Source of the DNA: Gammaproteobacteria bacterium
GTDB lineage: Bacteria > Pseudomonadota > Gammaproteobacteria > Pseudomonadales > Halieaceae
DNA: 12,981 nt
Assembly (NCBI GenBank): GCA_018222695.1
Contig: JAAEZV010000012.1
Span: 3,986 to 16,966 of the forward strand
Reading direction: 5' to 3'
The number at the start of each line of letters is the position of its first letter. Position 1 is the stretch's first letter. Positions 1 to 6,945 of the stretch are shown in pieces. The position numbers and the translations under genes were made by a program. Under the pieces are notes generated by a model, which was not told the origin of the DNA, did not search any database, and was given only the letters and a program-made list of their open reading frames with translations.

Positions 1-66
1 GTCTCCCTCCCTCAAAAATACCGCTGCCTAGTTAGCTCCGCACTTGAGTTGAGAAAGGGTGGCGCG

Positions 67-663
67 TTAACCCTGCTGACGAATAATGCCGACGCTGATG
101 CCCTCGATGGCGCACTCGGTGCTGCGCAGGTCTACCACGATCGGCTCGAAGTCCTCGTTTTCCGGCAGTAACTTTAGGGTGTGCTGTCCGGATCGCTTGA
201 GCCGTTTGACGGTCACTTCATCCTCAATGCGCGCGACCACAATCTGCCCATCCCGCGCCGTCGGGGTGCTGTGCACCGCCAGTAGGTCTCCGTCGAGGAT
301 GCCCACGTCTTTCATGCTGTCACCGGTCACCCGCAGCAGATAGTCCGCCTGTGGTGAGAAGAAGCCGGGAGACAGCTCGCAGTAATCCTCAATGTGCTCT
401 GTGGCGAGTACCGGGGAGCCGGCTGCAACCCGGCCCACAATGGGCAGGCCCGAGCTTTCGGTCAGTCTGATCCCCCGTGACGCCCCTGCAATGATCTCGA
501 TCGCGCCTTTCCGTGCCAGTGCCCGCAGATGCTCCTCGGCGGCATTCGCCGACTTGAACCCGAGTTCGCGGGCGATATCAGCCCGGGTAGGGGGGTAGCC
601 TGTGTCGGCTACGTACTGCCTGATGACGTCGAGCACCTGTTCCTGTCGCGCGGTGAGCTTCAT
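67..663 (-). CDS. lexA: LexA, SOS-response transcriptional repressor and self-cleaving protease
   Basis: LexA represses DNA-damage genes. When RecA-ssDNA filaments form, it cuts itself and the SOS regulon is released. The 198-residue product is close to the E. coli length of 202. An N-terminal winged helix-turn-helix (about residues 1-65, starting [14 protein letters not shown]) is followed by an S24 peptidase domain. The cleavage site is Ala81-Gly82 (VGRVAAGSP), the nucleophile is Ser116 (GDSMKD) and the general base is Lys153 (TVKRLKR). All three lie three residues earlier than in E. coli, so the protease should work. I chose the ATG at 663 because MKLT is the conserved LexA N-terminus and a GGAGA Shine-Dalgarno (671-675) sits 7 nt upstream. 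The same frame is open up to 900, but that extension lacks LexA similarity and would run through the operators. Tandem LexA boxes over the promoter imply autoregulation. The gene is divergent from the MscS-type channel gene. Confidence 0.98.
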   Translation of the reverse strand: MKLTARQEQVLDVIRQYVADTGYPPTRADIARELGFKSANAAEEHLRALARKGAIEIIAGASRGIRLTESSGLPIVGRVAAGSPVLATEHIEDYCELSPGFFSPQADYLLRVTGDSMKDVGILDGDLLAVHSTPTARDGQIVVARIEDEVTVKRLKRSGQHTLKLLPENEDFEPIVVDLRSTECAIEGISVGIIRQQG

Positions 664-687
664 GAGCCAGTCTCCGTGTGAAGTTGG

Positions 688-703
688 CTGATGATATATA
701 CAG
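688..703. promoter_or_regulatory. LexA box 1 (SOS operator)
   Basis: CTGATGATATATACAG matches the gammaproteobacterial LexA core CTG-N10-CAG exactly, with an AT-rich centre. It lies 25 nt upstream of the lexA start codon and covers the predicted lexA -10 element, so bound LexA would block RNA polymerase. Box 2 follows after a single base, so the two centres are 17 bp apart. Direct read of the sequence; binding itself is inferred. Confidence 0.93.
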
Positions 704-719
704 ACTGTGTATTTGTACA
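691..719 (-). promoter_or_regulatory. Predicted sigma70 promoter of lexA
   Basis: Read on the minus strand, TGTACA (714-719, 4 of 6 to TTGACA) and TATCAT (691-696, 5 of 6 to TATAAT) are separated by 17 bp. Transcription should start near 684, giving a leader of about 20 nt before the ATG at 663. Both hexamers lie inside the two LexA boxes, the expected arrangement for a self-repressed lexA gene. Confidence 0.7.
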
Positions 720-720
720 G
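705..720. promoter_or_regulatory. LexA box 2 (SOS operator)
   Basis: CTGTGTATTTGTACAG is a second exact CTG-N10-CAG match, adjacent to box 1. It covers the predicted -35 element of lexA. E. coli lexA also has two operators, so a double site here fits autoregulation. The site lies 91 bp upstream of the divergent channel gene at 812, so LexA could also influence that gene. Confidence 0.92.
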
Positions 721-811
721 CTTCTCGCAGTGGTGTGCTGTGGGCGTGTTTGGCGGGCAAGGCGACAGGTTGGGGTAGGATAGAGGCGTTATCCCAGCGG
801 AACTGTTTGCG

Positions 812-1909
812 ATGGTGTTTTTGGAAGAACTGCTTGCGCCTCTGGCGGCTTTGTTACATGTCCCGATTGGCGCGCTCGTCTTTGCGGCACTCATGGTCAT
901 GGGGGTTGTCGGTCATTACGCGATTTATCGCATTGTGCGCAGGCTCACCAAAGCCGCCGATCGTACCGAAACGCAATGGGACGATGTGGTGCTCTACGCG
1001 ATCTTCCCACCCATTCAATGGGTGATGTGGGTTGTGCTCGGCTTACTGTCGCTCAGTCTTTTCCCTGCACTCGACGGGATTCGCGAAGCGCTGCTCCGAC
1101 TGTCCGACACGGCCCTGCTGCTCCTCTTCGGATGGCTGGCACATCGCCTCAGCGGCGGCATCGAGGGAGAATTACTCGGTGAGCATCGTGGTGCACTGGC
1201 CTCCAGTGACCGCGCAACGATCAGCGCGGTCGCGCGGCTGAGTCGCATCGTTTTGTGGGTAATCGCCGGCATCATGATCCTGCAGTCTCTCGGCGTTTCC
1301 GTGTCTGGCCTGCTCGCCTTTGGCGGCGTGGGGGGCATTGCAGTCGGTTTTGCGGCACGGGATTTATTGGCCAACTTTTTGGGCGGCTTGAGTATTTTTC
1401 TGGACCGCCCGTTCGCGGTTGGTGATTGGATTCGATCCCCCGACCGGGAGATCGAGGGCACCGTCGAGGACGTCGGCTGGCGCGTAACCCGCATCCGCAC
1501 CTTTGACCAGCGACCCCTCTATGTGCCGAACTCGGTGTTCTCCACGGTCGCGCTCGAGAATCCGTCGCGCATGTTGAACCGACGCATCTACGAGACCATT
1601 GGCATCCGCTACGACGACGCAGGCGCGATGGAGCAGATTGTGGCGGAGGTCAAAGAGATGCTGGTGGCGCACGACGATATCGATAAGGGCAAGACGCTGA
1701 TGGTCAACTTTGTCGCGTTCGGTGCCTCCTCGCTGGACTTTTTCATTTACTGCTTCACCCGCACGACCGACTGGGCGACCTATCACGGGGTCAAGCAGGA
1801 CGTGCTGGTCAAGATATTGAAGATCATCGAGGGGCAGGGTGCCGAGGTGGCGTTCCCGACGCGCACCGTGTTGCTCAGTCCGCCAGAAGCCGATCCGTCG
1901 GTCAGCTAG
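812..1909 (+). CDS. MscS-family mechanosensitive ion channel
   Basis: This inner-membrane channel should open under membrane tension and release solutes during hypo-osmotic shock. The 365-residue product has hydrophobic segments at about 18-40, 63-85, 98-112 and 143-162. The Gly/Ala-rich pore helix follows ([19 protein letters not shown], about 167-185), then the family signature through [12 protein letters not shown] (197-208). The cytoplasmic beta domain follows ([26 protein letters not shown]), then a C-terminal alpha/beta region. Four or five membrane segments and this length point to the larger YnaI/YbdG-like class rather than the 286-residue E. coli MscS; the subclass is inferred. The ATG at 812 has only a weak GGA about 10 nt upstream. 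The gene diverges from lexA, with LexA boxes in the shared 148-bp gap, and converges on csiV with 17 bp between stops. TAGGAT at 776-781 is a possible weak -10; no good -35 accompanies it. Confidence 0.9.
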   Translation: MVFLEELLAPLAALLHVPIGALVFAALMVMGVVGHYAIYRIVRRLTKAADRTETQWDDVVLYAIFPPIQWVMWVVLGLLSLSLFPALDGIREALLRLSDTALLLLFGWLAHRLSGGIEGELLGEHRGALASSDRATISAVARLSRIVLWVIAGIMILQSLGVSVSGLLAFGGVGGIAVGFAARDLLANFLGGLSIFLDRPFAVGDWIRSPDREIEGTVEDVGWRVTRIRTFDQRPLYVPNSVFSTVALENPSRMLNRRIYETIGIRYDDAGAMEQIVAEVKEMLVAHDDIDKGKTLMVNFVAFGASSLDFFIYCFTRTTDWATYHGVKQDVLVKILKIIEGQGAEVAFPTRTVLLSPPEADPSVS

Positions 1910-1926
1910 GTCACTCGGCCTGGGTG

Positions 1927-3291
1927 TTACTCGCCTGATGCGGTAAGCGTCGTGGCGACGGAGTCGGCGGCAACGGGCGAGGCGTCCATCAGATTCTGGC
2001 CCTCAATAAAAAGCTCATACCAACTCAGCTCCCGCCAGATAGCCAGCACCTTGATGACCGGGTGGTCGTAGTAGCGAAGCCGGTTCTCTGTCAGCGGGAT
2101 GGTGTCGGCAACATGCACAAGATGCCGCCATGGCCACTCCGGGGCGAGGGGCACTGCGATTTCTGTCGCCGGTAGTGCGTTGTCCCGATTTGAATTGGAG
2201 TCGGCGTCGTCAAGCCGAGACCACAAAAACCCCGCTGCCGTGTCTTGCTGCTCGCTGTCGCTGAGGTCAGATCCCTGTCTGGCGTCTAGGTTTGGCCTGA
2301 CAGCAGGCGCCAACACTGCGATACGCTGCGGCGAAGCCGGTGGTCTGGGCATCTCAAAAATCTCAGGTAGGTAATGCCCGTGGGTATTGGCCCAGAAGTT
2401 GAGACCGAGGCGCCAGCTGTCGCCCCGCGGCACCAGCTGAATGAAGCCCTGTAATACCGGGTAGCCACCGTCGTGATCCGTTTCGAGCAGAATCGGGAGC
2501 GTGTCGCTACCGGGACCCTGTAGCCACGACACCGAGGCAATCACGTCATCCTCGCTGCCCCGTCGGTAGCGCGCGAGCCCCGGGGCCAGTTGATCGAGAG
2601 GGCGTTGCAGAAACGGTACGGGTGTCGGTATGGCTGTTGCCGAAACGGAGATCGGATCCAGCGAAACAGCATCCACTTCTGGCGCAAAAGGAATATTGAT
2701 CGGGGCCCCCGCGCCAACCTCATTCGGCATGGCCACACCTAATGATTCCAGGGCGAGCAGCGGTGAGCTTTCCTCCTCGACCGGCGCGATTTGTTCAAAC
2801 GGTAACAGCGGGCGGGGCGCCTCCGATTCGGTCTCGTCAGCATCCTCATCGCTGGCTTTTTCAGCCAAGAGCCCAAAGGTGTCCGAGCCTTGACTGATCT
2901 CAATCAAGTCGTCGATGACGCTCATGTCGCCTTCGGTGAGCATCGTTGTGTCGGCCTCCCAACGTGGGATCTGAGGTGCCGGTAGGCGCACCGTAAGATG
3001 GCCCGCGGGACTGCTGGTGACCATTGCATCGGGATACTTTGCTTCGAGCGCACGCTGCGTTGCGGAGTCCTGCAGCCAGCGCCAGCGCGCGGGGTAGCCT
3101 ACTGTTGGCAGTAGCGGCCAGGTCTCGCTTTCCAGCGTCTCCGCTCGCGTATCGACCATCACGACGACCTCAAACTGATACCAGCCCGAATGCTGAAAGC
3201 CGCCGGGTAGGGGCGCGGCGAGTGGTGCGAGGCTGACCAGCGTCAGTAGGGACGCCAGGCCAACGTGCAGGCGAGTCAAACCCACAGTCAT
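1927..3291 (-). CDS. csiV: CsiV-family periplasmic peptidoglycan-binding protein (formerly DUF2803)
   Basis: In Vibrio cholerae, CsiV is a periplasmic peptidoglycan-binding protein needed for LpoA/PBP1A-dependent wall synthesis; that role is carried over by family. The 454-residue product begins with a signal peptide (about 1-26, ending near APLAA). The family's N-terminal signature is GWYQFEVVVMV (36-46). Core segments are VSWLQGPGSDTLPILLE (254-270) and GYPVLQGFIQLVPRG (276-290). The family's C-terminal motif is ENRLRYYDHPVIKVL (402-416). It is much longer than the roughly 250-300 residues I expect. The excess sits in linkers at about 115-235, with an acidic run at 147-157, and at about 315-380. 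The ATG at 3291 overlaps the mfd stop as ATGA, and GGAAG lies 4 nt upstream. Reading further upstream would add 37 residues before the signal peptide and bury it. Translational coupling to mfd is likely. A csiV-like gene next to mfd is, as I recall, common in gammaproteobacteria. Confidence 0.88.
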   Translation of the reverse strand: MTVGLTRLHVGLASLLTLVSLAPLAAPLPGGFQHSGWYQFEVVVMVDTRAETLESETWPLLPTVGYPARWRWLQDSATQRALEAKYPDAMVTSSPAGHLTVRLPAPQIPRWEADTTMLTEGDMSVIDDLIEISQGSDTFGLLAEKASDEDADETESEAPRPLLPFEQIAPVEEESSPLLALESLGVAMPNEVGAGAPINIPFAPEVDAVSLDPISVSATAIPTPVPFLQRPLDQLAPGLARYRRGSEDDVIASVSWLQGPGSDTLPILLETDHDGGYPVLQGFIQLVPRGDSWRLGLNFWANTHGHYLPEIFEMPRPPASPQRIAVLAPAVRPNLDARQGSDLSDSEQQDTAAGFLWSRLDDADSNSNRDNALPATEIAVPLAPEWPWRHLVHVADTIPLTENRLRYYDHPVIKVLAIWRELSWYELFIEGQNLMDASPVAADSVATTLTASGE

Positions 3292-6200
3292 GCCGCTTCC
3301 AGCCACGGGGATATCAGTGCTTCGACGAACTCGGCCCTTGAGGAGAGGGTGGGCAAGGATTTTTTCACTCTGAGCTTGCCGCTCCCGGAGAGGCTGTAGC
3401 ACAGCGGATCAGACTGGATCAGATTCACGATGGCGGCGGGTTCCACAACGGTCGCGGCGGTGAATTCGATACTACCACCCTCGTCGGTCATATCGATTTC
3501 GCTAATACCCAGCTGCTGGGCGCGCACCTTGATCAATGCAGCGGTAAACAGGTTTTTCACCGGTTCGGGCAGCAAACCGAATCGGTCGATCATCTCGACC
3601 TGAATCTCCCGCAGCTGCTCTGCGTTGTTCGCTTGAGCAATGCGCTTGTATAGCACCAGTCGTGTCGTGATGTCGGGGAGATAGTCCTCGGGGATCAGAG
3701 CGGGCACGTGCAGCTTGACCTCGGTGCCGGTGTCCAGTGGTTGATCGATATCGGGAATGTCTCCCCGGCGCAGCGCAGCAACGGCGCTCTCCAGCATGCT
3801 GAGGTACAGAGAAAAACCGACCTGATGGATTTGCCCCGATTGTTCAGCGCCCAGCAATTCGCCTGCGCCGCGGATCTCCATGTCATGGGAGGCCAATTGA
3901 TAGCCAGCGCCCAGATCGCCCGCCGCTTCAATCGCCTCTAGGCGTTTTTGCGCATCGGAAGTGATCACAGAGCGCGGCGGGCTGAGAAGGTAGGCATAGG
4001 CCTGGTGATGCGAACGCCCTACGCGGCCGCGCAACTGGTGCAATTGCGCGAGGCCAAACTTATCAGCGCGCTCAATGATGATGGTGTTCGCGTTGGGGAT
4101 ATCAATGCCGGTCTCGATAATCGTGGAGCAGACCAGAATATGGTGATGCTGGTGGTAGAAATCCGACATCACTTTTTCAAGCGCCTGCTCACGCAATTGC
4201 CCGTGGGCGACACCGATCGACAGTTCGGGCAGTAGCTCGCCGAGTTTGCGCGCGCTTTCTTCAATGGTCTTTACCTCGTTGTGGAGATAGAAAACCTGAC
4301 CCCCGCGCAATGTCTCGCGTAAAACGGCTTCTTTGACTAGGGCAATACTGTGCTCTCTGATGAAGGTCTTGATCGAGAGTCTGCGCGCGGGTGGTGTCGC
4401 AATGATGGAGAGATCGCGCAAGCCGCCGAGCGCCATGTTGAGGGTGCGAGGGATCGGCGTCGCCGTCATGGTCAGTATGTCGACTTCAGCGCGGAGTGCC
4501 TTGATCGCCTCCTTTTGCTTCACGCCAAAACGATGCTCCTCGTCAATGATCAGAAGGCCGAGGTCGCGAAAGCCGAAATCGCTTTGCAGCAGTTTGTGTG
4601 TGCCGATCAGAATGTCGACCTCACCACTTTGCACGCGGGCAATGATGCGCTCGAGGTCCTTGGCCGACTGAAAGCGCGAAACCACTTCAACCGTGTAGGG
4701 CCAGTCGGCAAACCGGTCCCGGAAGTTGGCGTGGTGCTGGTTGGCCAGCAGGGTGGTGGGGACCAGAATGGCACTCTGGCGGCCGTTCTGTGCGGCTATG
4801 AAGGCGGCGCGCATGGCGACCTCGGTCTTACCAAAACCCACGTCGCCGCACACCAGACGATCCATCACCTTCGGTGCACACATATCGTCCTTAACGGCAG
4901 CGATGGCGACCGCCTGATCCGGCGTCTCCTCAAAGGGAAAACCCTCGCAAAACCGCTGCCACTTGGTCTCGTCCAGCTCGTGCGCATGGCCAACCCGGGC
5001 CTCGCGTCTGGCGTATACATCAAGTAGCTGCGCTGCCACATCTGCGGCGCGTTCCCGGGCCTTGCGGCGCGCCTTCTCCCACTGCTCAGTCCCCAGCCGA
5101 TGCAGCGGTGCGGTATCCGGGTCACCCGCGGTGTAGCGGCTGATCAGGTGGAGCGAACCGACAGGCACATACAACTTATTGCCCTCTGCGTACTCGAGTA
5201 ACAGGAATTCGGCGGGATCTCCATCGATCTCCAGGATCTGCAGCCCGAGATAACGACCCACGCCGTGCTCGATGTGCACAACGGGTAATCCCTGCCTGAG
5301 TTCCGTTAGGTCCCGAATGATCGCGTCGGTGTCGGTCTCTTCCTGTCTTGCGCGCCGGCGCCTCTGGGCCACACGTTGCCCAAACAGCTGCGCCTCGCAA
5401 ATCAGGGTGGGCTGCCCGGGCCCGGCATACAGGCCGCGATCGACCGGCGCCACGGTGATCCCAAAATCGACATGGCTGCCCACAAATGCCGGCCAGTTAT
5501 CACAGGCCTCTGGGTGCAGGCCCGCCTTGGCCAGATTTTCCAGCAGCATCTCCCGCCGGCCCTGACTCTCGGCACTCAGCAACACCGGGCCTTGATGATC
5601 TTCGATAAAGCGCGCTAGTTTTTCCTGATAGGCGCCAGGTCCGTCGGCCTCTGTCAGCAGCGGTGCCGGTTTGAGGTTGGTTCGGGCATGTGCGGGAGAT
5701 TGCTCGTCCGGTTTGAGTTCGAGAACGGCATAGTCACCCAGTTGGGAGTAGATTTCCTCGACCGGTATGAAACCGCGCTGAGGTGGCAGCAGGGGCCGCC
5801 TGGGATCGATGCCGTACTCCTCGAACCGTCCGGTAATTTCTGACCAGTATCGTTGGGCGGCGCCGTGGTGATCCCCTAGCAGGATGAGCGCTGCATTCTC
5901 TGGAAGGTAGTCAAACACCGTGCCGCAGTGCTCAAAGAACAAGGGTAGGTAGTACTCCGCGCCGCCCGGTACCCGCCCAGCACTGATTTCGGTGAATGCG
6001 GGACAGAGATCGGCGTCTCCGTCAAAGCTCTCGAACCAGGCCATCTGAAAACGGTGGGTGGCGTCGCCGCCGATCGGGAACTCCCGGGCGGGCATCAGTT
6101 TGATTTGTTCGACGCGGTCCACGGTGCGTTGGGTTTCCGGGTCAAACGTCCTGAGGGTCTCTACCTCGTCATCCAGCAGATCAATGCGGTAGGGCGTCTC

Positions 6201-6758
6201 GCTACCCATCGGGAACACATCCAGTAGCGCGCCTCGCACCGCAAACTCGCCATGCTCGAAAACCGTCTCAACTGCTCGATAGCCATTCAGTGCGAGGCTT
6301 CTGGTAAAGCTATCTGAATCAAAGGTCTCACCCACACTGAGGTCCAGAGTGTTGCCCTCGATGTAGTGCTGGGGGGGCGTCCGCAGCATGGCGGTGGTGA
6401 TGGGCAGGATCACGATGCCATGGCTGAGCTTGGGTAGCTCGTAGAGGGTGCGCAGCCGCTGCGACACGATATCTTGATGAGGAGAAAAGTGGTCGTAGGG
6501 CAGCGTTTCCCAGTCGGGCAGGGTCAGTATCGGTAAGGGGTCGGCTAAAAACAGCGGTAGCTCCCGCTCCAGCGTATGCGCCTCGGTTGAGCTGGCAACC
6601 AGCACCACGATGGGCCGTTTTATATCGGCTTGTGCGGCCAGCTCAGCGATGGCCGCAGTGCTGGCCGCACCGGGTAGGGGGCCCAGGGCAGTGCGGGTGC
6701 CCGCCGTGGCGGGCCAGGGGGTGTCTTTGATCAGAGGGAGAAACATAGCGTCTGTCAT
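3288..6758 (-). CDS. mfd: Mfd, transcription-repair coupling factor
   Basis: Mfd is a DNA translocase that pushes RNA polymerase off lesions and recruits UvrA for nucleotide excision repair. The 1156-residue product compares with 1148 in E. coli. The N-terminal UvrB-like module carries LPDWETLPYDHFSPHQD (80-96). The RNA-polymerase-interacting domain begins around 490 (LPVVHIEHGVGRYLG) and includes KLYVPVGSLHLISRY. The RecG-like motor has Walker A GDVGFGKTE (638-646) and a DEEH box (739-742). The TRG region and the C-terminal regulatory domain follow. No domain is missing. I chose the ATG at 6758 (MTDAMFLPL); an ATG at 6746 is also possible. Neither has a clear Shine-Dalgarno. Reading from 6899 would add 47 unrelated residues. 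A minus-strand TAAAAT at 6773-6778 could be a -10, but no good -35 pairs with it. csiV is coupled downstream, and gap diverges from it. Confidence 0.98.
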   Translation of the reverse strand: MTDAMFLPLIKDTPWPATAGTRTALGPLPGAASTAAIAELAAQADIKRPIVVLVASSTEAHTLERELPLFLADPLPILTLPDWETLPYDHFSPHQDIVSQRLRTLYELPKLSHGIVILPITTAMLRTPPQHYIEGNTLDLSVGETFDSDSFTRSLALNGYRAVETVFEHGEFAVRGALLDVFPMGSETPYRIDLLDDEVETLRTFDPETQRTVDRVEQIKLMPAREFPIGGDATHRFQMAWFESFDGDADLCPAFTEISAGRVPGGAEYYLPLFFEHCGTVFDYLPENAALILLGDHHGAAQRYWSEITGRFEEYGIDPRRPLLPPQRGFIPVEEIYSQLGDYAVLELKPDEQSPAHARTNLKPAPLLTEADGPGAYQEKLARFIEDHQGPVLLSAESQGRREMLLENLAKAGLHPEACDNWPAFVGSHVDFGITVAPVDRGLYAGPGQPTLICEAQLFGQRVAQRRRRARQEETDTDAIIRDLTELRQGLPVVHIEHGVGRYLGLQILEIDGDPAEFLLLEYAEGNKLYVPVGSLHLISRYTAGDPDTAPLHRLGTEQWEKARRKARERAADVAAQLLDVYARREARVGHAHELDETKWQRFCEGFPFEETPDQAVAIAAVKDDMCAPKVMDRLVCGDVGFGKTEVAMRAAFIAAQNGRQSAILVPTTLLANQHHANFRDRFADWPYTVEVVSRFQSAKDLERIIARVQSGEVDILIGTHKLLQSDFGFRDLGLLIIDEEHRFGVKQKEAIKALRAEVDILTMTATPIPRTLNMALGGLRDLSIIATPPARRLSIKTFIREHSIALVKEAVLRETLRGGQVFYLHNEVKTIEESARKLGELLPELSIGVAHGQLREQALEKVMSDFYHQHHHILVCSTIIETGIDIPNANTIIIERADKFGLAQLHQLRGRVGRSHHQAYAYLLSPPRSVITSDAQKRLEAIEAAGDLGAGYQLASHDMEIRGAGELLGAEQSGQIHQVGFSLYLSMLESAVAALRRGDIPDIDQPLDTGTEVKLHVPALIPEDYLPDITTRLVLYKRIAQANNAEQLREIQVEMIDRFGLLPEPVKNLFTAALIKVRAQQLGISEIDMTDEGGSIEFTAATVVEPAAIVNLIQSDPLCYSLSGSGKLRVKKSLPTLSSRAEFVEALISPWLEAA

Positions 6759-6821
6759 CAGCTTGGATGCACATTTTAGTGGCGAGTCTGGCTGGCAACC
6801 ACCGAAAAAGTGCGGTTGAGG

Positions 6822-6851
6822 TTGCTTCGGTACGGTTGCAGATCTGATAAT
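6822..6851 (+). promoter_or_regulatory. Possible sigma70 promoter of gap
   Basis: GATAAT (6846-6851, 5 of 6 to TATAAT) is preceded by TTGCTT (6822-6827, 3 of 6 to TTGACA) at an 18-bp spacing. This would give a leader of about 88 nt before the GTG at 6946. Three GGTTG copies (6814-6818, 6820-6824, 6834-6838) overlap this region. The -10 is convincing by eye; the -35 is weak. Confidence 0.35.
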
Positions 6852-6933
6852 ACGCGCCGGCCAGAGAGCCCCGGGGCGGTCGCCAGTGCGCGGCAACATC
6901 CCGACTAAGCCACTTTGACGTCCGATAACGATA

Positions 6934-6940
6934 AGAGGAG
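6934..6940 (+). promoter_or_regulatory. Shine-Dalgarno that fixes the gap GTG start
   Basis: AGAGGAG sits 5 nt before the GTG at 6946. It is the only strong ribosome-binding site in the region and supports GTG rather than a later ATG. The residues after it (MTDDRKRPRPDDYFSDW) read as a normal coding N-terminus. Confidence 0.8.
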
Positions 6941-6945
6941 CCCCC

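Noticed and set aside
1..66. Stretch downstream of lexA searched for a terminator or the start of another gene
   Set aside because: No stem with a T-run and no convincing coding start is visible before the window edge; CTCAA/TTGAG matches are too short and far apart.
664..900. Reading LexA from an upstream start at 900, giving a 277-residue protein
   Set aside because: The extra 79 residues are Ser/Thr/Pro-rich with no LexA similarity. They would cross both LexA boxes and the predicted promoter and overlap the divergent channel gene. MKLTARQ at 663 is the conserved start.
1015..1500. A 161-codon minus-strand open frame opposite the MscS channel
   Set aside because: It is Arg/Ser/Pro-rich with no domain and lies opposite the strongly conserved pore and beta-domain region of the channel.
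3292..3402. Reading CsiV from 3402, with 37 extra residues
   Set aside because: This would place 37 mostly polar residues before an evident signal peptide and overlap mfd by 115 bp. The ATGA start is more natural.
4350..5027. A 225-codon plus-strand open frame inside mfd
   Set aside because: It lies antisense to the conserved Mfd motor domain, shows no recognisable domain, and is the kind of shadow frame expected in GC-rich DNA.
6759..6899. Reading Mfd from 6899, with 47 extra residues
   Set aside because: The extension does not resemble Mfd, and the length from 6758 (1156) already fits the family.
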